This document shows positions 48,526 to 57,377 of a DNA stretch of 64,000 nucleotides, piece after piece. The notes under the pieces were generated by a model that saw nothing but the letters and a program-made list of their open reading frames with translations, ran no database searches and was not told the origin of the DNA. The first letter of the stretch is position 1. Every line of letters begins with the position of its first letter. A program made the position numbers and the translations under genes. The DNA is from Microbacteriaceae bacterium. Lineage in GTDB: Bacteria; Actinomycetota; Actinomycetes; Actinomycetales; Microbacteriaceae. Location: contig JAHBTA010000006.1 in the NCBI GenBank assembly GCA_019638805.1, positions 1-64,000 of the forward strand, in the 5' to 3' direction.

Positions 48526-48995
48526 TGCCCGCCGGTGCCGTGCCCCTAGACCGCGAGCACGCGATGCGTGCCGCGCTCGCCGAGGCCGAGCTCGCCCTGG
48601 CCTCCGGGGATGTGCCGGTGGGCGCCGTGCTGCTCGACGGCGACGGCGCGGTCCTCGCGCACGCCCACAACGAGCGGGAGGCGACGGGCGACCCGACGGC
48701 GCACGCCGAGGTGCTCGCGATCCGGCGGGCCGCCGAGGTTCGGGCGAGTTGGCGGCTGGACGACGCCACCCTGGTCGTCACACTCGAGCCGTGCGTCATG
48801 TGCGCGGGGGCGATCCTGCAGGCGCGCATCCCGAGCGTCGTGTTCGGCGCCTGGGACGAGAAGGCCGGGGCGGCCGGCAGTGTGCACGACCTGCTGCGCG
48901 ACCGCCGTCTTCCGCACCGGGTCGAGGTGACGCCCGGCCTGCTCGCCGAGGATGCCGCCGGGCTGCTCGAGCGGTTCTTCGCGCAGCGCCGCTAG
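48525..48995 (+). CDS. tadA: tRNA-specific adenosine deaminase
   Basis: A 156-residue deaminase with zinc ligands H60 (AHAEV, with catalytic E62), C90 and C93 (EPCVMC). It converts A34 to inosine in tRNA-Arg(ACG). The length is normal. Upp lies divergent on the left and the LCP gene convergent on the right. Confidence 0.93.
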   Translation: MPAGAVPLDREHAMRAALAEAELALASGDVPVGAVLLDGDGAVLAHAHNEREATGDPTAHAEVLAIRRAAEVRASWRLDDATLVVTLEPCVMCAGAILQARIPSVVFGAWDEKAGAAGSVHDLLRDRRLPHRVEVTPGLLAEDAAGLLERFFAQRR

Positions 48996-49014
48996 CGATC
49001 CGCGCGGCCCGGTC

Positions 49015-49030
49015 GGCGGCCCCGGCCGCC
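49015..49030. terminator. Bidirectional hairpin between tadA and the LCP gene
   Basis: GGCGGCC-CC-GGCCGCC, a perfect 7-bp stem in the 40-bp gap between two convergent genes. It has no U-run, as is common in high-GC genomes. Confidence 0.45.
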
Positions 49031-49035
49031 CCGGC

Positions 49036-50208
49036 TCAGAAGGTCTGCCCGGCGGTGCAGGTCTCCTCGGTGGCCTGCTGCCCCGAGATGGTCGAGGGCA
49101 GCTGGACGGGCGCCGGGGTGTCCGGCTCGATCGTCGGCGAGGCGCTCGAGGTCGGTGTGGGCTCGGAGACATGATCTCCGGCGACGACCCCGCCGCCCGC
49201 ATCGCCGGTCACGACGATGGGCGCATCCTTGGCGATGGCGTCCATGAGCACCTGCGCGTCGGCCGGGCGCGGCAGGACGCCGTTCTGGCCGTTGAAGGTG
49301 CCCGACCCGCCCGGGTAGGTCACGAACGCGATATTGGCCAGGGGGATGTCCTTGACCGCGAGTGCCATCGAGGCCATGGTGTCCAGCGACTGCAGCGAGG
49401 TGCTGAGCGTCATGTTCTTGGCCGCGGCCTGTGCGAGCGAGTACACGGTGATGGGGTTGGTCAGCACCTCCTCGCTCTTGACCTTGCGCATCATGGCCGA
49501 GAGGAAGAGCTGCTGATTGCTGATGCGGGTCGTGTCGCTGCCGTCGCCGACTCCGTGGCGGCTGCGCAGGAACATGAGGGCGCTCCAGCCCTTGAGCGTG
49601 TGCTTGCCCGCCTCCAGGTCGAAGTGGATCTGCAGGTCGTGGATCGGACTGGCGACGCACACCTCGACGCCGCCGAGAGCCTGCGACATGGCGATCACGC
49701 CGTCGAACTCGATCTGCGCGGCGTAGCCGATGTTGAGCCCGGTGAGCCCCTCGACGGTCGACACCGCGCAGGCCAGTCCGCCGTTGTAGAGCGCCTCGTT
49801 GATCTTGCGGGTCCCCGGGCTGGACTTGCAGCCCGTGATCGGCACGAACAGATCGCGCGGGAAGCTCACCGCGATGGCGGAGTGGGACACCGGGGAGATG
49901 TGCAGCAGGATCGTGACGTCGTTGAGGTTCTCACCGCGCTCGCCGTAGGCCGGGTTGCCCCCGCCCGAGTCGCTTCCGACCAGCAGGATGTTGACCGGTC
50001 CGTCGATGGCGCCCACCGTGGGCGGCGCCTCGCCCTCCGATTCGATGTCGACGCCCGGCTTGAAGCTGTTGGCGATCTGCCAGATCGAGATCGCGGCGAT
50101 CGAACCCGTGCTGGCGAGGACGACGGCCAGCACCGAGGCCAGCAGGGAGACCACGGGCTTGACCGCTCCGCGTCGGGGCAGGCGGCCATGGCGCGCACGG
50201 ATGTTCAC
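49036..50208 (-). CDS. LytR-CpsA-Psr (LCP) family cell-wall glycopolymer ligase
   Basis: A 390-residue protein with one N-terminal membrane anchor (about 18-45) and an extracellular LCP domain: NILLVGSDSGGG (about 73-84), VSFPRDLFVPI (about 113-123), KINEALYNGG (about 134-143) and FLRSRHGVGDGSDTTR (about 219-234). LCP enzymes attach teichoic-acid-like or arabinogalactan-like polymers to peptidoglycan. The C-terminus is Ser/Pro/Thr-rich and ends with cysteine near TCTAGQTF. Confidence 0.88.
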   Translation of the reverse strand: MNIRARHGRLPRRGAVKPVVSLLASVLAVVLASTGSIAAISIWQIANSFKPGVDIESEGEAPPTVGAIDGPVNILLVGSDSGGGNPAYGERGENLNDVTILLHISPVSHSAIAVSFPRDLFVPITGCKSSPGTRKINEALYNGGLACAVSTVEGLTGLNIGYAAQIEFDGVIAMSQALGGVEVCVASPIHDLQIHFDLEAGKHTLKGWSALMFLRSRHGVGDGSDTTRISNQQLFLSAMMRKVKSEEVLTNPITVYSLAQAAAKNMTLSTSLQSLDTMASMALAVKDIPLANIAFVTYPGGSGTFNGQNGVLPRPADAQVLMDAIAKDAPIVVTGDAGGGVVAGDHVSEPTPTSSASPTIEPDTPAPVQLPSTISGQQATEETCTAGQTF

Positions 50209-50257
50209 GAGCGGAAACGGTATCGGCGTCGTCTGGGCGGATGCTGGAGGGCGCGCG

Positions 50258-50614
50258 CTACGGCCAGAGCACGGCGACCAGCACGTTCACGATCGCGAGC
50301 CCGCCCGCGGCGTGGAAGAACGGCCGGACGTTGCGTCCGCGCTTGGCGGCGAGGTGGCCGAGGATCGCGGCCACCAGGATGACGACGGCGATGACGGCCT
50401 TGACCGCGATCTTGACGTTGTCCACCCCCAGGTCGGCCGCTTCGCGGACCCCGACCAGGGCGAGACCGGTCACGACCTGTGTGATGGCGCCGGCGAGCAC
50501 GACGCCCGTCGCGTGTCCGCTCTTCGCGCGCATCTGCACGAAGAACGCGCCCACGATGGCCGCGAGACCGAGGATGTGACCGGCGAGCAGGATGAGGCGG
50601 ATGACGTCGAGCAT
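50258..50614 (-). CDS. Small integral membrane protein, function unknown
   Basis: A 118-residue protein with four hydrophobic helices (for example LILLAGHILGLAAIVGAFFV and AVIAVVILVAAILGHLA). The histidines in the helices are the only notable polar residues. The ATG at 50614 has an AGGAGG ribosome binding site. It is downstream of the CDF gene on the same strand; no motif gives a function. Confidence 0.65.
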   Translation of the reverse strand: MLDVIRLILLAGHILGLAAIVGAFFVQMRAKSGHATGVVLAGAITQVVTGLALVGVREAADLGVDNVKIAVKAVIAVVILVAAILGHLAAKRGRNVRPFFHAAGGLAIVNVLVAVLWP

Positions 50615-50639
50615 GGTTCCTCCTGGTGCTTCCATGAGC

Positions 50640-51602
50640 CTAGTCGGCGCCCTTGATGACGATGGCGTCGGTGGGCGGTGCTCCCGAGCGCGGCTGCCGG
50701 TAGATGTCGGGCTCGATGTAGATGACGCGCGCGACCGGAACGGCGTCGCGGATCTCCTTCTCGATCTGGTCGATCGCGATCGCGATGTCCTCGGCGCGCG
50801 TCGCCTTCGCGACCGCCACCTTGGCCGCGACCAGGAGCTCGTCCGGACCGAGGTAGAGGGTCTTCATGTGAATGAGCGCCTCGACGCGCGTGCTCGCGTT
50901 GAAGGCGTCGCGAATCCGCTCGACGTCGGCGCGGTTCGCGCCCTCACCCACCAGCAGGCTCTTGGTCTCGATGCCCAGGATGACGGCGACCACCACGAGC
51001 AGCACGCCAATCGCGATGGTGCCGACGCCGTCCCACACCGGGTTGCCGGTCAGGATGGTGAGCCCGACGCCCAGGAACGCGAACACCAGCCCGGTGAGCG
51101 CCGCGATGTCCTCGAGCAGCACCACGGGCAGCTCGGGCTGCTTCGAGTGGCGGATGAACGACACCCAGCCCTGGTCGCCGCGGACGTGGTTCGACTCTCT
51201 GACCGCCGTTCGCAGCGAGAGCGACTCGAGCACGATCGCGATCGCCAGGACCGCGATCGGCAGCCACGGAACCTCGAGCGGGTGCGGGTTCGCGATCTTC
51301 TCGACGCCCTCGTACAGCGAGAACACCCCGCCGACGCTGAACAGGATGATCGACACCACGAAGGCGTAGACGTAGCGCTCGCGCCCGTAGCCGAACGGGT
51401 GCTCGGCGTCGGCCGCCTTGCGCGCGCGCCGCCCGCCCAGCATGAGCAGCAACTGGTTGCCCGAGTCGGCCACCGAGTGCACCGACTCGGCCAGCATCGA
51501 GCTCGAGCCGGAGAAGATCCACGCGATGAACTTGGTGATCGCGATCCCCAGGTTGGCCAGGAAGGCCGCGATGATCGCCCTGGTGCCGCCCGACGCGCTC
51601 AT
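50640..51602 (-). CDS. Cation diffusion facilitator transporter
   Basis: A 320-residue CDF protein with six membrane helices, the metal-site motif HSVADSGNQLLLMLG (about 43-57) with D and H residues, HPFGYGRERYVYAFV (about 69-83) and a cytosolic C-terminal domain. It exports Zn, Fe, Mn or Co by proton antiport. It is divergent from proC with 22 bases between starts. Confidence 0.85.
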   Translation of the reverse strand: MSASGGTRAIIAAFLANLGIAITKFIAWIFSGSSSMLAESVHSVADSGNQLLLMLGGRRARKAADAEHPFGYGRERYVYAFVVSIILFSVGGVFSLYEGVEKIANPHPLEVPWLPIAVLAIAIVLESLSLRTAVRESNHVRGDQGWVSFIRHSKQPELPVVLLEDIAALTGLVFAFLGVGLTILTGNPVWDGVGTIAIGVLLVVVAVILGIETKSLLVGEGANRADVERIRDAFNASTRVEALIHMKTLYLGPDELLVAAKVAVAKATRAEDIAIAIDQIEKEIRDAVPVARVIYIEPDIYRQPRSGAPPTDAIVIKGAD

Positions 51603-51612
51603 GTCTCCAAAC

Positions 51613-51618
51613 TACACT
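51613..51618 (+). promoter_or_regulatory. Leaderless -10 box of proC
   Basis: TACACT ends exactly 6 bases before the GTG at 51625, within the 22-bp gap to the CDF start; no ribosome binding site is visible. Confidence 0.5.
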
Positions 51619-51624
51619 CGCCTC

Positions 51625-52452
51625 GTGAGCACCCTCTTCCCGCGCATCGCCATCCTCGGAGCCGGCTCGATGGGGGGCGCGATCCTCTCCGGGCTCCTCG
51701 CCGCCGGCGCCAGGACAGAGGGCATCACGGTCACCAACCGGTCCGAGGCCAAGGCCGCGGCGCTGCGCACCGAGGGCGTCGTGTCGCTCTCGCACGAGAC
51801 GACGACGGATGCCAACCGGGCCGCCCTGCGCGGCGCGCGTCTCGTGCTGATCGGCGTCAAACCCGCCATGGTGCCCGACCTGCTGAGGGACGTGCGGGAC
51901 GCGATCGAACCCGGGGCGCTCGTGGTGTCGGTCGCGGCGGGGGTGACCATCGCATCCATGGAGAAGCTGGTCGCCCAGCCCGTCTTCCGCACCATGCCCA
52001 GCACGCCGTCCATCGTGCGGCGCGGGGTCACCGGCATCGCCGCCTCCGCGCGCGCGAGCGCCGAGGAGACCGCCCTCGTACGGGCGCTGTTCGAGACCGT
52101 GGGCGCCGTTATCGAGTTGCCTGAAGGTCGGATCGACGCGCTCTCGGCGATCTCGGGCTCAGGGCCGGCCTACGTGTTCTTCCTCATCGAGCGGCTGACG
52201 CAGACCGCGCGGAACCTCGGCTTCGACGAGGCCACCGCCCGGCTCATGGTCGAGCAGACCTTCCTCGGCGCGTCCGAGCTGCTCGCCGCGTCGGACGCCG
52301 GGCCGGAGGAGCTGCGCCGCCGCGTCACCTCGCCCAAGGGGACGACCGAGCGCGCGATCGCGGTCATGGACGAGGCGGACCTGACGGGCATGTTCGACGC
52401 GGCCACGGCATCCGCCATCGAGCGCGCCCGCGAGCTCGCCGCCGACGACTGA
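51625..52452 (+). CDS. proC: Pyrroline-5-carboxylate reductase
   Basis: A 275-residue ProC with the NADP motif ILGAGSMGGAILSGLL (about 10-25), RTMPSTPSIVRRGVTG (about 133-148) and the C-terminal signature GSGPAYVFFLIE (about 177-188) and TSPKGTTERAI. It makes proline from pyrroline-5-carboxylate. The GTG start is supported by the -10 box 6 bases upstream. Confidence 0.95.
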   Translation: MSTLFPRIAILGAGSMGGAILSGLLAAGARTEGITVTNRSEAKAAALRTEGVVSLSHETTTDANRAALRGARLVLIGVKPAMVPDLLRDVRDAIEPGALVVSVAAGVTIASMEKLVAQPVFRTMPSTPSIVRRGVTGIAASARASAEETALVRALFETVGAVIELPEGRIDALSAISGSGPAYVFFLIERLTQTARNLGFDEATARLMVEQTFLGASELLAASDAGPEELRRRVTSPKGTTERAIAVMDEADLTGMFDAATASAIERARELAADD

Positions 52453-52459
52453 CGCGCGG

Positions 52460-53131
52460 TCAGCCGTTGAGGGCGGCGAAGCGGTCCAGGTCCGACGTGT
52501 TGCCCGAGGCGATGATGAGGTCGTGGTCCGAGATCACGGTGTCGGCCGTGGCGTAGGTGAACTCCTTGCCGGGGCTCTTGACCCCGACGACCGTGATGCC
52601 GTACTTCTTGCGCACCTGCGACTCGGCCAGGGAGATGCCGCGGATGGGCTTGGGCGGGTACATCTTGACGATCGCGAAGTCGTCGTCGAACTCGATGAAG
52701 TCGATCATCCGGCCCGACACCAGGTGCGCGACGCGCTCGCCTGCCTCGGCCTCCGGGTAGATGACGTGGTTCGCGCCGATGCGGCTCAGGATCTTGCCGT
52801 GCGACTGGCTGACCGCCTTGGCCCAGATCTGCGGGATCTTGAGGTCCACCAGGTTCGCGGTGATGAGCACCGACGCCTCGACGTAGGAGCCCACCGCGAC
52901 GACCGCGATGGCGAAGTCCTGCGCGCCGATCTGCTTGAGCGCCTCGATGGAGCGCGCGTCCGCCTGCACCGCGTGGGTGACCCGCTCCGACCACTTCTGC
53001 ACGAGGGATGCGTCCTCGTCGACCGCGAGCACGTCGCGATTGAGGCGCTGCAGCTGCCCGGCGGTCGCGGCGCCGAATCGGCCGAGCCCGATCACCAGGA
53101 CCGGGGCGTCGTGTGCAATCTTGTCAACCAT
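52460..53131 (-). CDS. ktrA: Potassium uptake regulatory subunit (KtrA/TrkA, RCK domains)
   Basis: A 223-residue cytosolic protein: an RCK_N Rossmann domain VLVIGLGRFGAATAGQL (about 11-27) and an RCK_C domain (about 135-220). It gates the membrane subunit encoded just upstream in response to ATP/ADP or c-di-AMP. The gap to ktrB is 18 bases, so they are one operon. Confidence 0.92.
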   Translation of the reverse strand: MVDKIAHDAPVLVIGLGRFGAATAGQLQRLNRDVLAVDEDASLVQKWSERVTHAVQADARSIEALKQIGAQDFAIAVVAVGSYVEASVLITANLVDLKIPQIWAKAVSQSHGKILSRIGANHVIYPEAEAGERVAHLVSGRMIDFIEFDDDFAIVKMYPPKPIRGISLAESQVRKKYGITVVGVKSPGKEFTYATADTVISDHDLIIASGNTSDLDRFAALNG

Positions 53132-53149
53132 TGCAGCTTCCTCTCGGCA

Positions 53150-54574
53150 TCAGCCGACGATCGGCCTCTCCTCGGGCCGGCGGAACAGCCGCCGGCGCGT
53201 GCTCGCCGCGAGGGCCGCGGCGAGAGTCACAGTACCGACGCGGCCGAAGAACATGGTCGCGGCGATCACGTAGTGCGAGACATCGCCCGCGGACATGGTG
53301 AATCCGGTGCTCAGGCCGCAGGTCGCGAAGGCGCTGATGACGTCGAAGAGCACGTAGTCCAGAGGCTCGTCGTTGACGAGCATGAGCACGATGCAGGCCG
53401 CCGCGACGATGGTCGCCCCCCACAGCACGACGCTGACCGCGAGGCGCAGAACGTCCGGCGGGATGCGCCGCTCGTACGCCTCCATCTCGTCGTTGCCCCG
53501 CGCCTCGGCGAACGCGGCGATGAACAGGATCGCGAGCGTGGTCACCTTGATGCCGCCCGCGGTCGAGGCCGAACCGCCACCGATGAACATGAGCATGTCG
53601 GTGACCAGCAGGCTCGAGCCGTCCAGCTGCCCGATGTCGATGGTCGAGAAGCCGCCCGACCGCGACATGGACGAGATGAAGAAGCTCTGCAGGATGCGCT
53701 GCCCGACATCCAGGTCCGCCATCGTCCGCGGGTTGCTGTATTCGAGCACGAAGTAGGCCGCCGCGCCGCCCACCAGCAGGAGGCCGAAGGTCACGAGCGT
53801 GAGCTTGACGTGCAGGGACCACCGCCGCGGGTGGAACAGGTGCTTGCGCAGCACGTAGATGACCGGGAAGCCGATGGCGCCCAGGGTCACCCCGAACATG
53901 AGCACGAGCAGGAACCACACGTCGTGGGCGTAGGGCGTCAGGCCCTCGCTGGTGGGCAGGAAGCCGGTGTTGGTGAACGCCATGGCCGCGGTGTAGACCG
54001 ACTGCCAGGCCGCGCTCCACGGGTCGACGCCCTGGATGAGCATGCGGGGGAAGAGCAGCACGGCGACGACGGCCTCGATCGCGAGCACGCTCACCGCGAC
54101 CGTCGCGAGCAGTCCGCCGGTCTCGCCCAGCCGCACCGCCTGCTCCTCCGCGACCGGGCCCTTGCGGAAGCGCAGCGGGTTGGCGTCGCCCGCGGCCAGC
54201 AGCTTCTGACGCAGGCCGAGCCGGCGGCTGATGACCAGTCCCAGGATCGAGGCGAGCGTGAGCACGCCGATGCCGCCGATCTCGACGCCCACGAAGACGA
54301 AGACGTGACCGAGGGGCGACCAGTAGGTCGCCATGTCCACCGTCGACAGCCCGGTCACGCAGATGACCGACACCGCCGTGAAGAACGCGTCGGAGAACGG
54401 CGCGGCCTCTCCGGAGGTCGTGGCCACCGGAAGCGAGAACAGGATCGTGAAGATCCCCACCAGGCCCGCGAACACCAGGATGGCGAAGCGGGCCGGGGTG
54501 CGGAAGGCGAAGTCGCCGACGGCATCCAGCACGCGTGCGGGAAGCGCCTCGCGCAGCACCGGCTTGGAGACCAT
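53150..54574 (-). CDS. ktrB: Potassium uptake membrane subunit (KtrB/TrkH)
   Basis: A 474-residue transporter with four pore-loop repeats, each with the selectivity glycine region: VICVTGLSTVDM, AFTNTGFLP, MSRSGGFSTIDI and FATCGLSTGFT. It conducts potassium driven by sodium or the membrane potential. The ATG at 54574 has GGGAAG upstream. The next 64 bases separate it from the divergent ArsR-type gene. Confidence 0.92.
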   Translation of the reverse strand: MVSKPVLREALPARVLDAVGDFAFRTPARFAILVFAGLVGIFTILFSLPVATTSGEAAPFSDAFFTAVSVICVTGLSTVDMATYWSPLGHVFVFVGVEIGGIGVLTLASILGLVISRRLGLRQKLLAAGDANPLRFRKGPVAEEQAVRLGETGGLLATVAVSVLAIEAVVAVLLFPRMLIQGVDPWSAAWQSVYTAAMAFTNTGFLPTSEGLTPYAHDVWFLLVLMFGVTLGAIGFPVIYVLRKHLFHPRRWSLHVKLTLVTFGLLLVGGAAAYFVLEYSNPRTMADLDVGQRILQSFFISSMSRSGGFSTIDIGQLDGSSLLVTDMLMFIGGGSASTAGGIKVTTLAILFIAAFAEARGNDEMEAYERRIPPDVLRLAVSVVLWGATIVAAACIVLMLVNDEPLDYVLFDVISAFATCGLSTGFTMSAGDVSHYVIAATMFFGRVGTVTLAAALAASTRRRLFRRPEERPIVG

Positions 54575-54638
54575 TTCACTTCCCTGAAAGGAATGCACCC
54601 GATAGGTGCCGACCGGGGAAGCATAGCTACCCTGGGGT

Positions 54639-55115
54639 ATGGCCGATATCTTCGACGTGCTCGCCGACGGAACTCGCCGGGAGATCCTCTCGCGCCTCAA
54701 GGGTCACGGCGGCGAGGTGAGCGTCACCGAACTCGTGACCGAGCTGGGCATCAGCCAGCCCACGGTGTCCAAGCACCTCAAGGTCCTGCGGGAGAACGGG
54801 CTGGTCGCGGTGCGCGAGGAGGGGCAGCACCGCTTCTACCGGCTGGACGCCGCTCCGCTGGCCGAGCTCGAGGAGTGGCTGGCCCGGTTCTCGGCGCCGG
54901 GGGCCGGGGGCGCGGATGACGACCCGGCTCACACGGTTTTCAACGCCTGGGCGGGCGCCGAGGTCGGCGATCGCGTGGGCCGGGCCGCGGCGGACACCGC
55001 GCATTCGGCGCGCGCGGCTCTGGAGGCCGCGCAGGAGAAGCTCCAGGGCGCCCAGAAGCGGGTCAGCGACCGGGTCGCGGAGCGCTTCCCGCGCTGGGGG
55101 AACGACGAGGACTGA
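54639..55115 (+). CDS. ArsR-type winged-helix regulator with amphipathic C-terminal extension
   Basis: A 158-residue protein with a helix-turn-helix LGISQPTVSKHLKVLRENGL (about 45-64). No metal-binding cysteines are present, so it is not an arsenic sensor. Residues 95-158 form a charged helical extension (RAALEAAQEKLQGAQKRVSDR) that may be a coiled coil. It is divergent from ktrB with a TACCCT box 5 bases from its ATG, so control of ktrBA is possible. Confidence 0.8.
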   Translation: MADIFDVLADGTRREILSRLKGHGGEVSVTELVTELGISQPTVSKHLKVLRENGLVAVREEGQHRFYRLDAAPLAELEEWLARFSAPGAGGADDDPAHTVFNAWAGAEVGDRVGRAAADTAHSARAALEAAQEKLQGAQKRVSDRVAERFPRWGNDED

Positions 55116-55213
55116 CCCGTCGTCGGGATGGACAGCGATCCGTCCCTGCCTCTACGCTGGACGCACTCCTGTCACAGGAGTCACACAGGCAACAGTTCGA
55201 TCGGGAGGCGTCC

Positions 55214-55417
55214 GTGGCAGACCTGTCCGACGTGCGCTTCCTCACGGTCGCCGAGGTCGCCGAGCTCATGCGGGTGTCCAACATGACCGTGTACCGCATG
55301 GTCGAGTCCGGGAAGCTCCCGGCGGTACGCTTCGGGCGCTCCTACCGCATCCCCGAGTCCGCGATCGAGGCGGTCATCGCGCCGCCCGAGTCGCAGGCCG
55401 GGCAGGGCATCGCGTAG
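55214..55417 (+). CDS. BldC-like MerR-type helix-turn-helix protein
   Basis: A 67-residue DNA-binding protein: RFLTVAEVAELMRVSNMTVYR (split, about 8-28) followed by LPAVRFGRSYRIPESAI (about 36-52). The pattern is that of BldC/AldC-type small regulators, related to phage excisionases, and it is conserved in actinobacteria as a developmental or stress regulator. A GGGAGG ribosome binding site precedes the GTG. Confidence 0.85.
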   Translation: MADLSDVRFLTVAEVAELMRVSNMTVYRMVESGKLPAVRFGRSYRIPESAIEAVIAPPESQAGQGIA

Positions 55418-55491
55418 ACTCCTCCGGTTAGGTTTCCGCGGTTCGGATTACGAGGACCCGGGGTCCGCAATCCGTACCGAGCGAGGTGAAC

Positions 55492-55590
55492 ATGGGTTCC
55501 GTCATCAAGAAGCGCCGCAAGCGCATGGCGAAGAAGAAGCACCGCAAGCTGCTTCGCAAGACGCGTCACCAGCGTCGCAACAAGAAGTGA
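55492..55590 (+). CDS. Small ribosomal protein bS22 (AURKAIP1/COX24-domain)
   Basis: A 32-residue, extremely basic protein beginning [18 protein letters not shown] and ending QRRNKK. It is the actinobacterial bS22, a short 30S subunit protein that is universal in the phylum. Ribosome binding site GCGAGG lies 6 bases upstream of the ATG. Its length falls below many ORF cut-offs. Confidence 0.92.
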   Translation: MGSVIKKRRKRMAKKKHRKLLRKTRHQRRNKK

Positions 55591-55600
55591 CCAGAGCGCC

Positions 55601-56458
55601 TCAGCCTTCGGGCGGGGCGCTCTTCTCTGTGGTCCCCGCGGCGGCGGCCCTGGTGTCCTTCGCGTCTTTCGAGTCTTTGGAGTCCTTGGCGTCGCGCTTG
55701 GCCCACTTCCGCACCGCCCGCGCCTCACGTCGCACCCGTCGCTGCGCCTCCCGGATGCTCTTGGGCGTGAGCCGCAGCACCGGCCAGCCGTGCGTGCGCG
55801 CGTGGATCGCCAGGATCGCGTCCGGGTTCACCACGACCCGGTTGCCGACCGCCTCGAGCAGCGGGATGTCGTTGCGGCTGTCGCTGTAGGCCCAGCACTC
55901 GGCGAGGTCGGCCCCTGCGCCCTTCGCCAGCGCGATGGCGGCCTCGGCCTTGCGCTCGTGGTGCAGCACGTGCCCGTCGAGCCGGCCGGTGTAGACGCCG
56001 TCCTCCGCCTCGATCCGGGTGCCGAGGGCCCCCGTGAGCCCGAGCCGCCGCGCGATGAGGTCGCCGATCTCCCACGGCGTCGCCGAGACGAGCCACACCT
56101 CGTGACCCTTGCGGAGGTGCTCCTGGGTGAGGGCCACGGTCTCCGGGTAGAGGCGCTTGCGGATGCGGCGCTCCCAGATGCCCTCGGCGAGCTCGCGGAT
56201 GTCGTCCTGCCGCTTGCCTGCGGACAGCTCGAGCGCCCGCTCGCGCGCCGAGACCAGGTGCGCCTCGTTCTCCCCCTTGCGGATGAACCGGCGCTGGTGC
56301 CAGGCGAACGGGGCGATGTCGCGCCAGGTGATGACCTTCTTGTTCCAGGCCTCCCGCCCGAGCTGGAACAGGCTCGTGCCGCGCATGAGCGTGTTGTCGA
56401 CATCGAAGAATGCGAGGATGGGCCGCGCGCTCGCGGCCGTCGTCGCATGCTCGGGCAT
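55601..56458 (-). CDS. HAD-IB family phosphatase-like hydrolase
   Basis: A 285-residue HAD protein with nucleophile motif FFDVDNTLMRG (about 18-28), VWLVSATPWEIG (about 120-131) and AYSDSRNDIPLLEAVG (about 190-205). The C-terminus is a Lys/Asp-rich tail with KDSKDSKDAKD repeats. It probably removes a phosphate from a small molecule or lipid. It diverges from the glutaredoxin gene across 17 bases. Confidence 0.82.
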   Translation of the reverse strand: MPEHATTAASARPILAFFDVDNTLMRGTSLFQLGREAWNKKVITWRDIAPFAWHQRRFIRKGENEAHLVSARERALELSAGKRQDDIRELAEGIWERRIRKRLYPETVALTQEHLRKGHEVWLVSATPWEIGDLIARRLGLTGALGTRIEAEDGVYTGRLDGHVLHHERKAEAAIALAKGAGADLAECWAYSDSRNDIPLLEAVGNRVVVNPDAILAIHARTHGWPVLRLTPKSIREAQRRVRREARAVRKWAKRDAKDSKDSKDAKDTRAAAAGTTEKSAPPEG

Positions 56459-56463
56459 CCGCC

Positions 56464-56469
56464 TAGTCT
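56464..56469 (+). promoter_or_regulatory. Leaderless -10 box of the glutaredoxin gene
   Basis: TAGTCT is followed by 6 bases (AAAGGC) and the GTG at 56476. Confidence 0.5.
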
Positions 56470-56475
56470 AAAGGC

Positions 56476-56715
56476 GTGCCCTCCGTGACCCTTCTCGGCA
56501 AGCCGGGTTGTCACCTGTGCGACGATGCGCGAGAGGTCCTGACGGCGGTGCTGGCCGACTTCCCGGGGGTCGCGTTCGAGGAGCGCTCGATCCTCGACGA
56601 CCCCGAGCTGCTGGACGCCTACGCCGAGGAGATCCCAGTCGTGCTCATCGATGACCGCGTGCACACCATCTGGCGCATCGACGAGGCGCGCCTGCGCCGC
56701 GCGCTGACCCCCTGA
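56476..56715 (+). CDS. Glutaredoxin-like thiol-disulfide protein
   Basis: A 79-residue thioredoxin-fold protein with CHLC (residues 12-15) and the cis-proline EEIPVVLID (about 51-59). Size and motif suit NrdH/mycoredoxin-like or DUF836-type glutaredoxins that reduce protein disulfides. The start follows a leaderless -10 box. Confidence 0.85.
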   Translation: MPSVTLLGKPGCHLCDDAREVLTAVLADFPGVAFEERSILDDPELLDAYAEEIPVVLIDDRVHTIWRIDEARLRRALTP

Positions 56716-56795
56716 CCCCGAACCGGCATCTCGCGCGGGTTATGGCGTGCAACACCCGCGCGAAGTGACCTCTCGATCCTGCCGGGGGCTGGGAC

Positions 56796-56801
56796 TAGGC
56801 T
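56796..56801 (+). promoter_or_regulatory. Leaderless -10 box of the FMN reductase gene
   Basis: TAGGCT is followed by 6 bases (CCCGAC) and the ATG at 56808, with no ribosome binding site. Confidence 0.5.
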
Positions 56802-56807
56802 CCCGAC

Positions 56808-57368
56808 ATGGAACGGGTGCCGGTGCTCGCGATCTGCGGATCGCTGCGGCCGGACTCGCTGCACCGGGCGCTCCTGACCGCGGTGCAGGATCGCGCCCCG
56901 CGCATCCGGCTCATGGGCGCCGAGCTGGTCCGCGACCTTCCCCTCATGGATCCCGCGCTCGACCGCCCCGACTCCCTCCCGTCCGCGGTGCGCGAGTTCC
57001 GCATGCTCGCCGAGGCCTGTGCGGGAGCGGTCATCGCCTCCCCGGAGTACGTGCACGCGCCGTCGGGGGTCACGAAGAACGCCCTCGACTGGCTGGCCGG
57101 ATCGACCGCGCTCTACGGCAAGCCCGTGCTCCTGCTGAGCGCCAGCCCCGGGCAGACCGGCGGCCTGCGCGGACTCGCGGGACTCATCCCCACCCTCCTG
57201 GCATTGGATGCCGGGCTCGTCGACCCGGTGAGCGTCTCGCGGGCGCCGCGCCGCATCCGCCCCGATGGCGAGGTCACGGACGTCGGACTCGACCTGCGGC
57301 TGGAGATCGCGGTCGAGCAGTTCGTGGACGCGATGGCCGTGGGCGCCGCGCCGCTCGCGACCCGGTAG
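56808..57368 (+). CDS. NAD(P)H-dependent FMN reductase
   Basis: A 186-residue flavodoxin-like reductase with the FMN-phosphate loop CGSLRPDSLHRAL (about 10-22) and SPEYVHAPSGVTKNALDWL (about 83-101). It reduces flavins, quinones or azo compounds with NAD(P)H. It converges on the YciI-like gene with 9 bases between stops. Confidence 0.85.
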   Translation: MERVPVLAICGSLRPDSLHRALLTAVQDRAPRIRLMGAELVRDLPLMDPALDRPDSLPSAVREFRMLAEACAGAVIASPEYVHAPSGVTKNALDWLAGSTALYGKPVLLLSASPGQTGGLRGLAGLIPTLLALDAGLVDPVSVSRAPRRIRPDGEVTDVGLDLRLEIAVEQFVDAMAVGAAPLATR

Positions 57369-57377
57369 TGGGCGCGC

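Noticed and set aside
52523..54919. A 798-codon plus-strand reading frame opposite ktrA and ktrB
   Set aside because: It is antisense to two well-supported genes, has the His/Arg/Asp-rich composition of high-GC shadow frames and no domain motif.
55601..55680. An additional small gene on the plus strand after bS22
   Set aside because: The frame is opposite the Lys/Asp-rich end of the HAD gene and lacks a ribosome binding site.
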